From assembly GCF_022532105.1 (NCBI RefSeq), contig NZ_CP092832.1, forward strand, positions 372,001 through 436,000: a stretch of 64,000 nt of DNA. Direction: 5' to 3'. Source of the stretch: Flavobacterium sp. HJ-32-4 (lineage in GTDB: Bacteria; Bacteroidota; Bacteroidia; Flavobacteriales; Flavobacteriaceae). The notes below the pieces were generated by a model that searched no databases, was not told the DNA's origin, and saw only the letters and a program-made list of their open reading frames with translations. Positions 50,324-58,992 of this stretch are shown piece by piece (position 1 is the stretch's first letter; every line of letters begins with the position of its first letter). The position numbers were made by a program, and so were the translations under genes.

Positions 50324-50965
50324 GTGATGAAGAAGATTGTAACAAAAACTATGATCCTGGCGGCCTTTGCTATGGCCTTTACAGGATGTGTCCAGGACGA
50401 CGACACCGCACAGCCAAATGTGCTCGTCCCGTTCTATTCTGAGAATTTTAATACCATCACCCAAGACCAAGACGGCAACGTGTTTGATTTTACGGGATGG
50501 ACGAATTTCGCAGAGAAAGGCACCAAACTCTGGACAAAAGAGTATTATCGTGGTGATGGAACGCCACAGTTTAACCCGTACGGGTCTGGACAGGCGCAGA
50601 ACATTACGTGGCTCATCAGCCCGATGATTGAATTTGGGGCCGACAACCTCAACCCGGGCTTTACGTTCCAGTCGGCCCAGAACTTCGTAAGCGATGTCGT
50701 CAATAACACTATTGAGGTATACGTTTCGTCGGATTATGACGGCACCCACGTATTGGATGCCACTTGGGTAAAAATGGACAATGTAAGGATTGCGACTCCG
50801 GACGACGGAGGCTACAACTTTGTAAATGCCGGTAGTTTTGACCTTTCACAGTTTGTGGATGCCGGACATGTGTACATAGCCTTCCGCGCTATCGGATCGG
50901 GTTCAAACACGTCACTTGACGGACTTTACCAACTCAACAATCTTTACGTTTACAACCAAAAATAA
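50324..50965 (+). CDS. Lipoprotein with choice-of-anchor J domain
   Basis: 213 residues with lipoprotein signal (MILAAFAMAFTGC). The mature part is a single beta-sandwich of the choice-of-anchor J / cleaved-adhesin type: FYSENFNTITQDQ at the start, TWLISPMIEFG in the middle and VYIAFRAIGSGSNTS near the end. These domains bind carbohydrate or protein ligands at the surface in Bacteroidota. It sits 6 nt after the TonB receptor gene and 5 nt before a DUF5689 lipoprotein, so it is probably part of the same outer-membrane complex. Confidence 0.85.
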   Translation: MMKKIVTKTMILAAFAMAFTGCVQDDDTAQPNVLVPFYSENFNTITQDQDGNVFDFTGWTNFAEKGTKLWTKEYYRGDGTPQFNPYGSGQAQNITWLISPMIEFGADNLNPGFTFQSAQNFVSDVVNNTIEVYVSSDYDGTHVLDATWVKMDNVRIATPDDGGYNFVNAGSFDLSQFVDAGHVYIAFRAIGSGSNTSLDGLYQLNNLYVYNQK

Positions 50966-50970
50966 TCGAA

Positions 50971-52377
50971 ATGAAAGTATTCAAGTATACGGCGGCGTTC
51001 GCCATGATGGCTTTGCTGGCCAGTTGTGCGGCTGACGACGATTACAGCGCGCCTACCGAGTCGGCCTGTACGACCCTTACGCCCACCAAAACGGTAGCCG
51101 AGGTAACAACCGGTCTTACAAATGAAGAAGCACAGTATCTGGGCGATGATATCATCGAAGCCTACGTTACATCCAGTGACGAAGGTGGTGTGTTCTACAA
51201 ATCCATCTCAATGGTATCGACAGATGGCGCCATCGGCTTTTCTGTGCCGGTAGACGCCTATAACCTCTATACCAAATATGAGCCAGGACGGAAAGTGTAC
51301 ATCCGTATGAAAGACCTGTATCTGGTAAACAGCGATCAATATGATATCGGTATCCAGATCGGTGGACTTTACAATGGCAACACGCCGACGGACCCGAGCG
51401 ATGATGAAGTGGGCCGTCTGTCAGGTGTAACGTACCAAAACATCCTAATCAAATCTTGCGATAAGGTAAACGAAGATGATTTGGTGAACCATGTGACCAT
51501 CACGCAACTGCTCAATGACAGCTACCTGAACAAACTGGTAGAACTTGACAATGTTCAGTTCAACGATGCGTCGCAGGGTAAGAAATACTACGATCCAAGC
51601 CTGAACGATTTGGGCGGTGCTACCAACCACCTGTTGCAGGACGTGTATAACAACACGGTTATCTTCCGTCTCAGCAGCTTTGCCGTATTCAACCAGAAAC
51701 TCGTCCCGGCCGGAAGTGGAAAGATCCGCGGTGTATTGACAAAATACAACGGCGACTACCAACTGATTCCCCGTACGGAAAACGATATCAAACTCGACCA
51801 ACCGCGTATCGCTGTTGACCTCGCGGCACCTATCGTAGGAACCGACCTGCAGTTCCGCAGTAACTTCGTTGAGAACTTCACCAGCTATCCTACCACACCT
51901 ACCGCTGCAAGCCGCGTTTTTGCGCCGTATATCAACGACCCGTTCGTAGGTAGCCGTTACTGGGAAACGAAGACTTTCAGCGGTAATAAGTACATCCAGA
52001 TGACATCGTTTGGCGGTACACCGGAAGTGAACCGTACGCTGTTTTATGTCCCTGTAGATTTCGGAGGCGCCAACAACCTGTCATTCAAAACAAAAGCCGG
52101 ATTTGACAACGGTGCGAAACTGAAAGTATACTACCTGAAAGCAGAAGATTATACGCCAGGACAGCCTTTGGATGAAAGCAAACTCGTTGAAATTACAACG
52201 TCTTTCACCATTTCAGCCGGACAGACATCGGGTTATCCGACGAACTTTACCAATAGTGGTGTGTATGCGATTCCTGGAACCCTGACTGGAAATGGATACT
52301 TCGTATTCGAATACAGCGGTGATGGCACCAGCGGCCTTACGACTACGATGCAGATTGACGACATTACAGTGAACTAA
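50971..52377 (+). CDS. DUF5689 domain lipoprotein
   Basis: 468 residues with lipoprotein signal (AAFAMMALLASC). Residues ~45-275 match DUF5689 (IIEAYVTSSDEGGVFYKSI, IRMKDLYLVNSDQYDIGIQIG, KIRGVLTKYNGDYQLIPRTENDI), an OB-like extracellular domain. Residues ~285-468 are a second beta-sandwich of the choice-of-anchor J type (FVENFTSYPT, GSRYWETKTFSGNKYIQM, IDDITVN at the end). It is last in the TonB receptor operon, followed by a terminator at 52401-52427. Probably surface-exposed ligand-binding partner of the receptor. Confidence 0.87.
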   Translation: MKVFKYTAAFAMMALLASCAADDDYSAPTESACTTLTPTKTVAEVTTGLTNEEAQYLGDDIIEAYVTSSDEGGVFYKSISMVSTDGAIGFSVPVDAYNLYTKYEPGRKVYIRMKDLYLVNSDQYDIGIQIGGLYNGNTPTDPSDDEVGRLSGVTYQNILIKSCDKVNEDDLVNHVTITQLLNDSYLNKLVELDNVQFNDASQGKKYYDPSLNDLGGATNHLLQDVYNNTVIFRLSSFAVFNQKLVPAGSGKIRGVLTKYNGDYQLIPRTENDIKLDQPRIAVDLAAPIVGTDLQFRSNFVENFTSYPTTPTAASRVFAPYINDPFVGSRYWETKTFSGNKYIQMTSFGGTPEVNRTLFYVPVDFGGANNLSFKTKAGFDNGAKLKVYYLKAEDYTPGQPLDESKLVEITTSFTISAGQTSGYPTNFTNSGVYAIPGTLTGNGYFVFEYSGDGTSGLTTTMQIDDITVN

Positions 52378-52400
52378 TTAGTTCCTGTTTTGATGTATAG

Positions 52401-52427
52401 AAAAGGCCTCCGTTTGGAGGCCTTTTT
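52401..52427. terminator. Bidirectional terminator after the DUF5689 gene
   Basis: AAAAGGCCTCC (52401-52411) pairs with GGAGGCCTTTT (52416-52426) around a 4-nt loop, with A and T runs on either side, serving both convergent operons. Confidence 0.85.
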
Positions 52428-52446
52428 ATTTCTATCGAAAGGTATT

Positions 52447-53247
52447 TTACTGCCCTTCGATCCGTTCTTTAAATGCTGACCACTCCGCTGCCCTAAGCGT
52501 TTGCGTTTTACCTGTTGCCCGTCCTTTGACGCGTTTCAGGATTACCCGGGCCCGTTCCTCCGAATCGGGGTGCGTGGAAATCCAATTCATTGCCTCCGGC
52601 AAATCCCCTTTTGAGGCTAACTGAAAGAAGAAATCTGCGAGGGGTTTCGGATCGATTCGGGCTTCCATCAAATAACTGACACCGGTATAATCGGCTTCCT
52701 CTTCCAAACTGCGGTCGTAAGCGCTTGAAGAAAGCAACCGGATGAGTCCGTGCACCTGTGAAGCCCTGCCTCCACTGACAATCGACAACAACGCTGACAG
52801 GCCGATTTCTTTCGACAATTTCTGCATGACGTGGTTTTTCTGTATATGGGCTACCTCATGCGCCAACACACCTTGTAAGGCTTCCTGGTTGGGACAATCC
52901 GTAATAAGTCCGGAATAGACGGCCAGGTGGCGATCAGGCAGTGCGAAGGCGTTGACCTCGTCATTTCGGATAAGGTGTATTTTTAGCGAATCACGTGGGA
53001 TGCCGGCCTCTTTACAGATCGGATCAAGCAACCGCCCAAGTGTTTCGTTAAGCGAGTCGTCGTAGATGATCTCTTCGGTGGTTTCTACCTGTGTCCATAT
53101 CAGATCGCCTAATTGTTGTTCGGTAGAATTCCGGATGTTCTTTACGTGGAAAAACGAAACGTAATCGAGCTGTGAAAAGCCGTACCACAGCGCCAGGAAC
53201 AGGCCAAGCGTGGCCACTCCCTGCAAAAAGGTTCGTGTTGGGTTCAT
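52447..53247 (-). CDS. M48 family metallopeptidase
   Basis: 266 residues from ATG 53247. One N-terminal membrane helix (about 10-25), then the M48 catalytic domain with zinc motif LAHEVAHIQKNH, the third ligand Glu in RSLEEEADYTGVSYL, and DSLKIHLIRNDEVNAFALP upstream of it. The active site should face the periplasm. Related proteins (BepA/LoiP-like) take part in envelope protein quality control. The start is chosen because ATG 53247 overlaps the previous stop by 4 nt (ATGA). It is last of four coupled genes. Confidence 0.92.
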   Translation of the reverse strand: MNPTRTFLQGVATLGLFLALWYGFSQLDYVSFFHVKNIRNSTEQQLGDLIWTQVETTEEIIYDDSLNETLGRLLDPICKEAGIPRDSLKIHLIRNDEVNAFALPDRHLAVYSGLITDCPNQEALQGVLAHEVAHIQKNHVMQKLSKEIGLSALLSIVSGGRASQVHGLIRLLSSSAYDRSLEEEADYTGVSYLMEARIDPKPLADFFFQLASKGDLPEAMNWISTHPDSEERARVILKRVKGRATGKTQTLRAAEWSAFKERIEGQ

Positions 53248-53675
53248 TTCCGGCACAGGATATGAGCAAGTCCACCCACAAACCAGATCTCAACAGGGTG
53301 CCCTTTACGCACCTGTATGGCTGCATAGATAGTCGTGATGAACTCGGCTACGTTAAACAAAAAGATTGTTGACATATAGGCAAAATAGCGGTTGGTCGCC
53401 TGGTCATCGCCAAATACGATGTGCACCGTCCACCAAAATCCCACACTGTTCATGCAAAACAGCAACAACTGTGAGAGCAGGGCCTGGGTGCAGTGCCAAC
53501 GTACAAAATACGTTCCCCTCCGATTTCCCAGGAAGAAAATGGCCGTCGCCAATAAATTGATAATCGGAAGCGGTAGCCCCATAACGATGGCGATCAGCGA
53601 CATCAGGTAACTGTTCGAGGCTTTCTCCCGTTCATGATCCGACGGAACCGTTTGATGTATACCAATAGTATTCAT
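53244..53675 (-). CDS. DUF4870-like membrane protein
   Basis: 143 residues with about three or four membrane helices (LIAIVMGLPLPIINLLATAIFFLG, ALLSQLLLFCMNSVGF, AYMSTIFLFNVAEFITTIYA). GTYFVRWHCTQALLSQL fits DUF4870-type proteins, in which a conserved segment joins two helices. The function is unknown. Overlaps of 4 nt with both neighbours (53244-53247 and 53672-53675) show tight translational coupling and set the start at ATG 53675 rather than 53702. Confidence 0.8.
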   Translation of the reverse strand: MNTIGIHQTVPSDHEREKASNSYLMSLIAIVMGLPLPIINLLATAIFFLGNRRGTYFVRWHCTQALLSQLLLFCMNSVGFWWTVHIVFGDDQATNRYFAYMSTIFLFNVAEFITTIYAAIQVRKGHPVEIWFVGGLAHILCRK

Positions 53676-54076
53676 AGGTCTTTGTATATATTCCAAATCC
53701 AATTAAGCAGTACCAGCGCGACGAGAAAACTCGCAACGAGCGGTCGCCGCACCGTCTTTTCCATTCGGAGGTAGGCCGCCAGAAATGTCGACTTGCCCGT
53801 CAGCAGGTCTCCTATCACCCACAACGGTATTGTGAGCATCCCGGCGACTGCCAGTATGCCCAGTGGGTTCTTCGCCAATGAAGCCAAAACATGCCCCCTT
53901 AGAAGCAGGAGAGCGGCTCGCGTGGTCCCACAGGATGGGCACGGAACACCTGTTGCGCTATGGAACAGGCAAACCGGCTGCCGCCAATGCCAACCCGCAA
54001 AACCCTTTAGGTATAGGTAAGCAGAAGCAAAAAGGCAGGCTATCAGAACAAAACCGTATAACCTGCCTTTTTTCAT
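53672..54076 (-). CDS. DUF2752 membrane protein
   Basis: 134 residues with three predicted helices. The DUF2752 signature GVPCPSCGTTRAALLLLRG (residues ~43-61) is clear. The two Cys could bind metal or form a disulfide. The function is unknown. It follows the TM2 gene by 1 nt and overlaps the next gene by 4 nt. Confidence 0.9.
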   Translation of the reverse strand: MKKGRLYGFVLIACLFASAYLYLKGFAGWHWRQPVCLFHSATGVPCPSCGTTRAALLLLRGHVLASLAKNPLGILAVAGMLTIPLWVIGDLLTGKSTFLAAYLRMEKTVRRPLVASFLVALVLLNWIWNIYKDL

Positions 54077-54077
54077 T

Positions 54078-54416
54078 TTAGTACATCGCGCTTTGGAACG
54101 CCTGCATATTTTTCTCGCGGGTCGCGCCCATGATCAGAAACCAGTCAACAATACCCCAGATACCGAAACCTCCACACGTAAGAAGCTTTCCGATGCCCAT
54201 TCCGGTATCGCCAATGTAAAAACGGTCAATGCCCAGGTTTCCGATCAGGATGGAGATGATCAACGCTGTTGTAGGGTCTTTGTACTGTACGGTTTGTATC
54301 ATGCCCCATTTAGAGTCATCTGCCTGCAGCAATTGCTCACGAATGGCGTGTAATTGGTAGCTTTCAAAGAACTTTCCGTTCGCCATCATGAACATGTCAA
54401 CTTTTTGTGAATCCAT
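54078..54416 (-). CDS. TM2 domain-containing protein
   Basis: 112 residues. A ~45-residue N-terminal cytoplasmic region precedes two helices of the TM2 domain (TTALIISILIGNLGIDRFYIGDTG, then GIGKLLTCGGFGIWGIVDWFLIMG) with the conserved DRFYIG turn. The function is unknown. First gene of the unit TM2-DUF2752-DUF4870-M48, with a -7-like box (TATTTTAG, minus, 54448-54455) 31 nt upstream. Confidence 0.9.
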   Translation of the reverse strand: MDSQKVDMFMMANGKFFESYQLHAIREQLLQADDSKWGMIQTVQYKDPTTALIISILIGNLGIDRFYIGDTGMGIGKLLTCGGFGIWGIVDWFLIMGATREKNMQAFQSAMY

Positions 54417-54461
54417 TTTGTATGTTTTAATTGGTGTTTTGTGTGGTCTAAAATAGGAAAA

Positions 54462-55811
54462 TTATTGAAAGCCACTGTCAATAGGCTCCCACAATTCGAT
54501 TTTGTTTCCCTCCGGATCCAATATCCAGGCGAACTTCCCATATTCATAGCTCTCCGGCGCGCCTACTAACGTCACGCCTTCTGCACGCAGTTTTTCGAGT
54601 AAACCATCCAGGTCGTGCACCCTGAAGTTTTGCATAAACGGCTTTTCACTGGGCTCAAAATAACGCGTCGAATCCGAAAAAGGCGCCCAATTCGTAAGGC
54701 CGTCGTTACCGTCTTTGTCCTTCCACATAAATGCCCATCCATAATCGCCGGCGTCAATGCCCAGGTGTTGGTTGTACCAGGCTGAAAGCGCCTTCGCGTC
54801 CTTCGCCTTGAAGAAAAACCCACCAATGCCGGTCACCCGAACATCCTTTTGTGTTTCCAGCAGCGGATGAAACAATGCTAGTACCTTATCCGCGATAACC
54901 GTAGCCAGCCGCTCATGGCTTTCGAACGTCCACCCGGCGATATGGGGCGACAACAATACATTATCCGCTTGCGTGAGGTACCTCAGCGGTTCAGGTATAC
55001 CATCCGTAAACAGGGTTTCGAAGGATGATCGCTCATACTCCAATACATCTAGGGCGGCACCCAACACTTTTCCCGACTGTAAGGCCTGTACCAAATCAGC
55101 CGTCACGACGTTCTTACCCCTAGAGGTATTCACCAGCCAAAACGGCTTCGCGAACGACGCGATGAAGTCTGCATCGACCATCTTGTCGGTCTCAGGCGTC
55201 CACGGAATATGCAGCGATAAAACGTCCGCTTTTTGCTGTAGTTCCTCCAATGTCACCTGACGGGCATTGGCATCTGCAAGACCCGAGCGGATATCATGGA
55301 AAAGTACGTCGACTTCAAAACCGCGCAACTTCCGCGCGAAGGCTTTGCCCATGTTCCCATAACCGATGATGCCCACCGTCTTTCCGTCGAGTTCATGCCC
55401 GCGGTTCGATTCGCGGTTCCACTTCCCCTGTCCTACCTCACGATCGGCCCGTTTCAGGTTGTTGAAGAGCGCCAGTAACATCCCCAGTGCCTGCTCGGCG
55501 ACCGCATTCCGGTTCCCTTCCGGTGCGGCAATCAGTTGGATGCCTTTCGATGCGGCGTATTCGGTATCGATGCTTTCGAGTCCGGCGCCAACGCGGGCTA
55601 TGAATTTCAAATTCGGCGCCGCGTTCAGGAATGCCCGGTCAATGGGGAAGCGACTGCGGATGACGATGCCGTCATAAGCACCGATTTTCGATTCGATGAC
55701 GTCTTTTGACGAGGTATAATCCGTGTCGTTCTGGATGCCGCCAGCCTCTAATTTCGCTATGAGAGCGGCATGATTCGAGTCTAGGTGCAACACCTTTATT
55801 GTTTGTTCCAT
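54462..55811 (-). CDS. D-2-hydroxyacid dehydrogenase fused to a VOC (glyoxalase-like) domain
   Basis: 449 residues. Residues 1-~320 are a phosphoglycerate dehydrogenase-like enzyme: substrate-domain start IKVLHLDSNH, NAVAEQALGMLLAL, NAD loop TVGIIGYGNMGKAFARKL, catalytic Arg in LVNTSRGKNVV, Glu in ALDVLEYE and His in LLSPHIAGWT. Residues ~326-449 form a complete VOC domain (VTGIGGFFFKAKDAKALSAW, then GKFAWILDPEGNKIELWEP), with almost no linker. Standalone relatives of both halves are common, so the fusion is unusual. The start at ATG 55811 is preferred over 55853, which lies upstream of the -7-like box 55837-55844. Two palindrome sites precede it. Confidence 0.88.
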   Translation of the reverse strand: MEQTIKVLHLDSNHAALIAKLEAGGIQNDTDYTSSKDVIESKIGAYDGIVIRSRFPIDRAFLNAAPNLKFIARVGAGLESIDTEYAASKGIQLIAAPEGNRNAVAEQALGMLLALFNNLKRADREVGQGKWNRESNRGHELDGKTVGIIGYGNMGKAFARKLRGFEVDVLFHDIRSGLADANARQVTLEELQQKADVLSLHIPWTPETDKMVDADFIASFAKPFWLVNTSRGKNVVTADLVQALQSGKVLGAALDVLEYERSSFETLFTDGIPEPLRYLTQADNVLLSPHIAGWTFESHERLATVIADKVLALFHPLLETQKDVRVTGIGGFFFKAKDAKALSAWYNQHLGIDAGDYGWAFMWKDKDGNDGLTNWAPFSDSTRYFEPSEKPFMQNFRVHDLDGLLEKLRAEGVTLVGAPESYEYGKFAWILDPEGNKIELWEPIDSGFQ

Positions 55812-55836
55812 ACATGTACCTATAGGTTGAATGCCG

Positions 55837-55844
55837 CAAAATGA
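55837..55844 (-). promoter_or_regulatory. -7-like box (TCATTTTG) of the dehydrogenase-VOC gene
   Basis: Matches TAnnTTTG except for one base, 25 nt before ATG 55811 and 23 nt after palindrome site 4. Confidence 0.5.
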
Positions 55845-55867
55845 GACACGCAAATTTTAACAAAAAG

Positions 55868-55882
55868 TACGGGTTTCCCGTA
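55868..55882 (-). promoter_or_regulatory. Palindromic operator-like site 4 (TACGG-N5-CCGTA)
   Basis: TACGGGAAACCCGTA on the minus strand, a perfect dyad whose symmetry extends into the spacer. It ends 23 nt before the -7-like box. Confidence 0.6.
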
Positions 55883-55962
55883 TCCAACAGTCCGCGCCAC
55901 TTCGTAAGGGACGCATCCGCCCCTCCCCTAACGCAATCTAAAGAATCCCGCCAACACCCTTT

Positions 55963-55977
55963 TACGGGGAAACCGCA
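55963..55977 (-). promoter_or_regulatory. Palindromic operator-like site 5 (TGCGG-N5-CCGTA)
   Basis: On the minus strand TGCGGTTTCCCCGTA, one base from perfect symmetry. A weak box TAGATTGC (55933-55940) follows after exactly 22 nt. Site and flank closely resemble site 1. Confidence 0.5.
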
Positions 55978-56047
55978 TGAATTGTTAAAGTTGACATCAC
56001 GCGACGTTTTCCTTCGAACGAACCTAACCTGGCGCTTAGCAAACAGC

Positions 56048-56821
56048 TTACCCCTTTATTTTCTTCAGCGAAGCCTTGATACCCGTAATCAACGACGAAC
56101 TGAACCCCTGGTGTTCCATCTCATTCAAACCGACAATCGTACAACCCTGTGGGGTCGTAACCTTGTCAATGAGTTGCTCGGGGTGCAGGTTTTCCTCGAG
56201 CAGCATCTCGGCTGCACCTTTTACCGTCTGTGCCGCGATGGCGAGGGCCGTCTGCGAATCAAACCCAATCTCGATGCCAGCCTGCATTGACGCCCTGACA
56301 TACCGCAGCGCGTAGGCCGTTCCGCAGGCACCGAGCACCGTCGCCGCATCCATCAATTTATCATCGATGACGGGCACCGTGCCGAGCGCTGAAAAGACTT
56401 CAATGACCTTTCCGGCAGCCTCTTTCGTTCCGCTTCCGTGGGAAATACAAGTGGCAGAAGCGCCGAACTGCGCTGCAATGTTGGGCATGATCCGCACGCA
56501 GGGATTCGCCGGAGCCTTAGCCTCAAGCACGTCGAGTGTAAGTCCGGATACCGCCGATGCCACGATTTTTCCGGGAGCCGCAGGCAGGATTTCATCCAAA
56601 ACGGCATCCACCTGATAGGGTTTTACCGTCAGGATGATGATGTCCGCCGCTGCGATACCGTCGGTGTTATCCGAGGTAATCCGGATGCCTTTTTCGGGCA
56701 GCGCCGCAATCGCGGAAAGGTTGCGACGGGTGACGGTCACCTCATGCTGGGGTGCAAACCGAACAAGGCCGAGGGCGATGGAAACCCCCAGGTTGCCACC
56801 ACCAATGATGTGTATCTTCAT
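56048..56821 (-). CDS. proC: Pyrroline-5-carboxylate reductase
   Basis: 257 residues. It reduces 1-pyrroline-5-carboxylate to proline. The NADP-binding start KIHIIGGGNLGVSIALGLV and the C-terminal signature region (LGACGTAYALRYVRASMQAG, then TPQGCTIVGLNEMEHQGF) are clear. The length is normal. It lies 12 nt after mgtE in the same direction, so it is the last gene of the rsmA-mgtE-proC unit. Confidence 0.95.
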   Translation of the reverse strand: MKIHIIGGGNLGVSIALGLVRFAPQHEVTVTRRNLSAIAALPEKGIRITSDNTDGIAAADIIILTVKPYQVDAVLDEILPAAPGKIVASAVSGLTLDVLEAKAPANPCVRIMPNIAAQFGASATCISHGSGTKEAAGKVIEVFSALGTVPVIDDKLMDAATVLGACGTAYALRYVRASMQAGIEIGFDSQTALAIAAQTVKGAAEMLLEENLHPEQLIDKVTTPQGCTIVGLNEMEHQGFSSSLITGIKASLKKIKG

Positions 56822-56833
56822 GTTTCAATCGTA

Positions 56834-58183
56834 TCAGAACCCGAGAATCAACCGCGCGATCCAGAAGTAAATCAGGATACCGAACACGTCATTCGTCGTC
56901 GTGACGAAGGGACCGGTGGCGATGGCCGGGTCGATTTTATTTTTGTGCAGAAGCAACGGTACAAGAGTGCCGAGCGCCGCCGCAAAGATGATGACGACGA
57001 TGATCGAAATGGAAATGGCAAAACCTACATAAACCTGGCCATAGACGGTCGCGTGATAAATCAATAGAAACAACGAGATGGTCGTTCCCGATAAGGCCGA
57101 TACGGCCAGTTCCTTCTTGAAATACGCCTTATTGAACTCACGCAGCGAGCCGTTGGCCAGTCCCTGCACCACGATTGCCGATGCCTGCACCCCAATATTT
57201 CCGGCCGTAGCCGACAAAAGGGGCACAAAGATGATTAAGGTTTTATAGGTGTCCTGTATGGCGTGGTTGGCATCCAACACCAGCGAGGCCAGTAGTTCGA
57301 TGGCCATCCCCATCAACAGCCACGGCAACCGCGCCTTGATGATGTCGAAGAAACGGTCGGTCGCCTCTACGTCGTTGGTGATACCCGCCGCCAACTGGTA
57401 GTCTTTGTCGGCTTCTTCCTTGATGACGTCTACGATATCGTCGATGGTGATGCGCCCCGCCAGGCGTCCGAGCTCGTCGACCACCGGAATGGCTTCGAGG
57501 TCGTACTTCTGCATGATGCGCGCCACTTCGGTATTCGGGTCGTCTACTTTGACGAAATTCAGTTTCCGGATGTACACCTCACTGATGGGGGTCTTGGTCG
57601 ACGTGGTCAAAAGATCCTTAAGTGAAAGCCGTCCTTTCAGGCGGTCTTCTTCATCGACCACGTAGATGGAATGCACGCGCGACACGTGTTCGGCCTGTGC
57701 CCGCATTTCTTTCACACAAGTCAGCACGTTCCAGTTCTCGTTCACTTTCACGAGTTCTTTGTGCATGATACCACCGGCTGTGTTTTCGTTGTATCGGAGG
57801 AGGTCGACAATGTCTTTCGCGTGCTCGACATCTTCCATTTCGGAGATGACCTCCTGCTTCATCGAGGCCGGAAGCTCGGCGATGATGTCGGCCGCGTCGT
57901 TGGTGTCGAGTTCGTCGAGCTCTTCTGCGATCTCTTTCGGTGAGAGTCCGGCCAGGATGCGTTCACGAAGGTGATCGTCGAGTTCGAGCAGTACTTCCGA
58001 ACTCTTCTCGCTGTCTAAGATCCGGAACGCGTAGGTAGCGTCGTTGAAGTCGAGCTCGTCAAGGATTTCAGCGATATCGGCAAAGTGCAGCTCGTTAAGC
58101 AGGACTTCCAACTGACCGTCGTTCCTGCTTTCGATCAGTTGCTCTACCTCGGCAATGATTTCCTTACTGACGTTGAACTGCAT
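56834..58183 (-). CDS. mgtE: Magnesium transporter MgtE
   Basis: 449 residues. An N-terminal MgtE_N helical domain (about 1-130, rich in Asp/Glu, [15 protein letters not shown]), a pair of CBS domains (about 135-255, [17 protein letters not shown] and [21 protein letters not shown]), a connecting helix and five C-terminal membrane helices with [23 protein letters not shown]. It is a Mg2+-gated channel of the inner membrane. Its start overlaps the end of rsmA by 20 nt. Confidence 0.96.
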   Translation of the reverse strand: MQFNVSKEIIAEVEQLIESRNDGQLEVLLNELHFADIAEILDELDFNDATYAFRILDSEKSSEVLLELDDHLRERILAGLSPKEIAEELDELDTNDAADIIAELPASMKQEVISEMEDVEHAKDIVDLLRYNENTAGGIMHKELVKVNENWNVLTCVKEMRAQAEHVSRVHSIYVVDEEDRLKGRLSLKDLLTTSTKTPISEVYIRKLNFVKVDDPNTEVARIMQKYDLEAIPVVDELGRLAGRITIDDIVDVIKEEADKDYQLAAGITNDVEATDRFFDIIKARLPWLLMGMAIELLASLVLDANHAIQDTYKTLIIFVPLLSATAGNIGVQASAIVVQGLANGSLREFNKAYFKKELAVSALSGTTISLFLLIYHATVYGQVYVGFAISISIIVVIIFAAALGTLVPLLLHKNKIDPAIATGPFVTTTNDVFGILIYFWIARLILGF

Positions 58184-58952
58184 CGGCTGCTATTTTTTGG
58201 GTAATGCTGATGAACTGCGCGAAATCAAGCTGTTCCGGACGCAGGTCAAAGATACTATCTTCCCTTAAAATATCAGACAGCCCGAAGGTTTTTAAACTGT
58301 TACGAAGTGTTTTGCGGCGCTGGTTGAACGCGGTCTTTACCACATGGAAAAACAGCTTCTCGTCGCAAGGCAACGTAAAGTCGGCCTTACGCCGCAACCG
58401 CAGCACGCCCGATTTGACTTTCGGTGGCGGGTTGAAGACGTGCTCATCCACCGTAAAAAGGTACTCCGCCTCGTAAAAGGCCTGCACGAGTACTGACAAA
58501 ATACCGTATGTTTTGCTTCCCTTCTTCTCGCAGATCCGCTCGGCTACCTCTTTCTGGAACATACCTGAGAATTCGGGAATGCGGTGCCGCAACTCAAGCG
58601 CCCGAAACACAATCTGGGAAGAAATGTTATAGGGAAAATTGCCAATGATGGCGAACGGCCGGTCACCAAACGTGCGGCTCAGGTCATACCGAAGGAAATC
58701 CTCCGATACGATGTGCCCGTGCAACGCCGGATAGTGTGCCTCCAGATACGTAACCGACTCGGTGTCGATCTCGATTACGTAGGTGGTAATAGGCTTCTCA
58801 AGGAGGTATTTCGTCAAAACGCCCATTCCAGGGCCGATTTCCAGCACATCGTCATAGCCCTCGAAACCCAGGGTATCGGCAATGCGTCGCGCCACACTTT
58901 CGTCTTTCAGGAAGTGTTGCCCGAGGTGTTTTTTAGCCTGTACTTTCTCCAT
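58164..58952 (-). CDS. rsmA: 16S rRNA (adenine1518/1519-N6)-dimethyltransferase
   Basis: 262 residues from ATG 58952 (also called ksgA). It dimethylates two adjacent adenines in helix 45 of 16S rRNA. Visible are [20 protein letters not shown], the SAM site [15 protein letters not shown], and the catalytic motif [14 protein letters not shown]. The long in-frame extension to 59147 overlaps the DUF4286 gene and has no family character, so it is rejected. It overlaps mgtE by 20 nt and follows DUF4286 by 40 nt. Confidence 0.96.
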   Translation of the reverse strand: MEKVQAKKHLGQHFLKDESVARRIADTLGFEGYDDVLEIGPGMGVLTKYLLEKPITTYVIEIDTESVTYLEAHYPALHGHIVSEDFLRYDLSRTFGDRPFAIIGNFPYNISSQIVFRALELRHRIPEFSGMFQKEVAERICEKKGSKTYGILSVLVQAFYEAEYLFTVDEHVFNPPPKVKSGVLRLRRKADFTLPCDEKLFFHVVKTAFNQRRKTLRNSLKTFGLSDILREDSIFDLRPEQLDFAQFISITQKIAADAVQRQ

Positions 58953-58992
58953 GAGCGGGGTATTAAAGGTGAATGTGGAATAGGGTTCCGTC

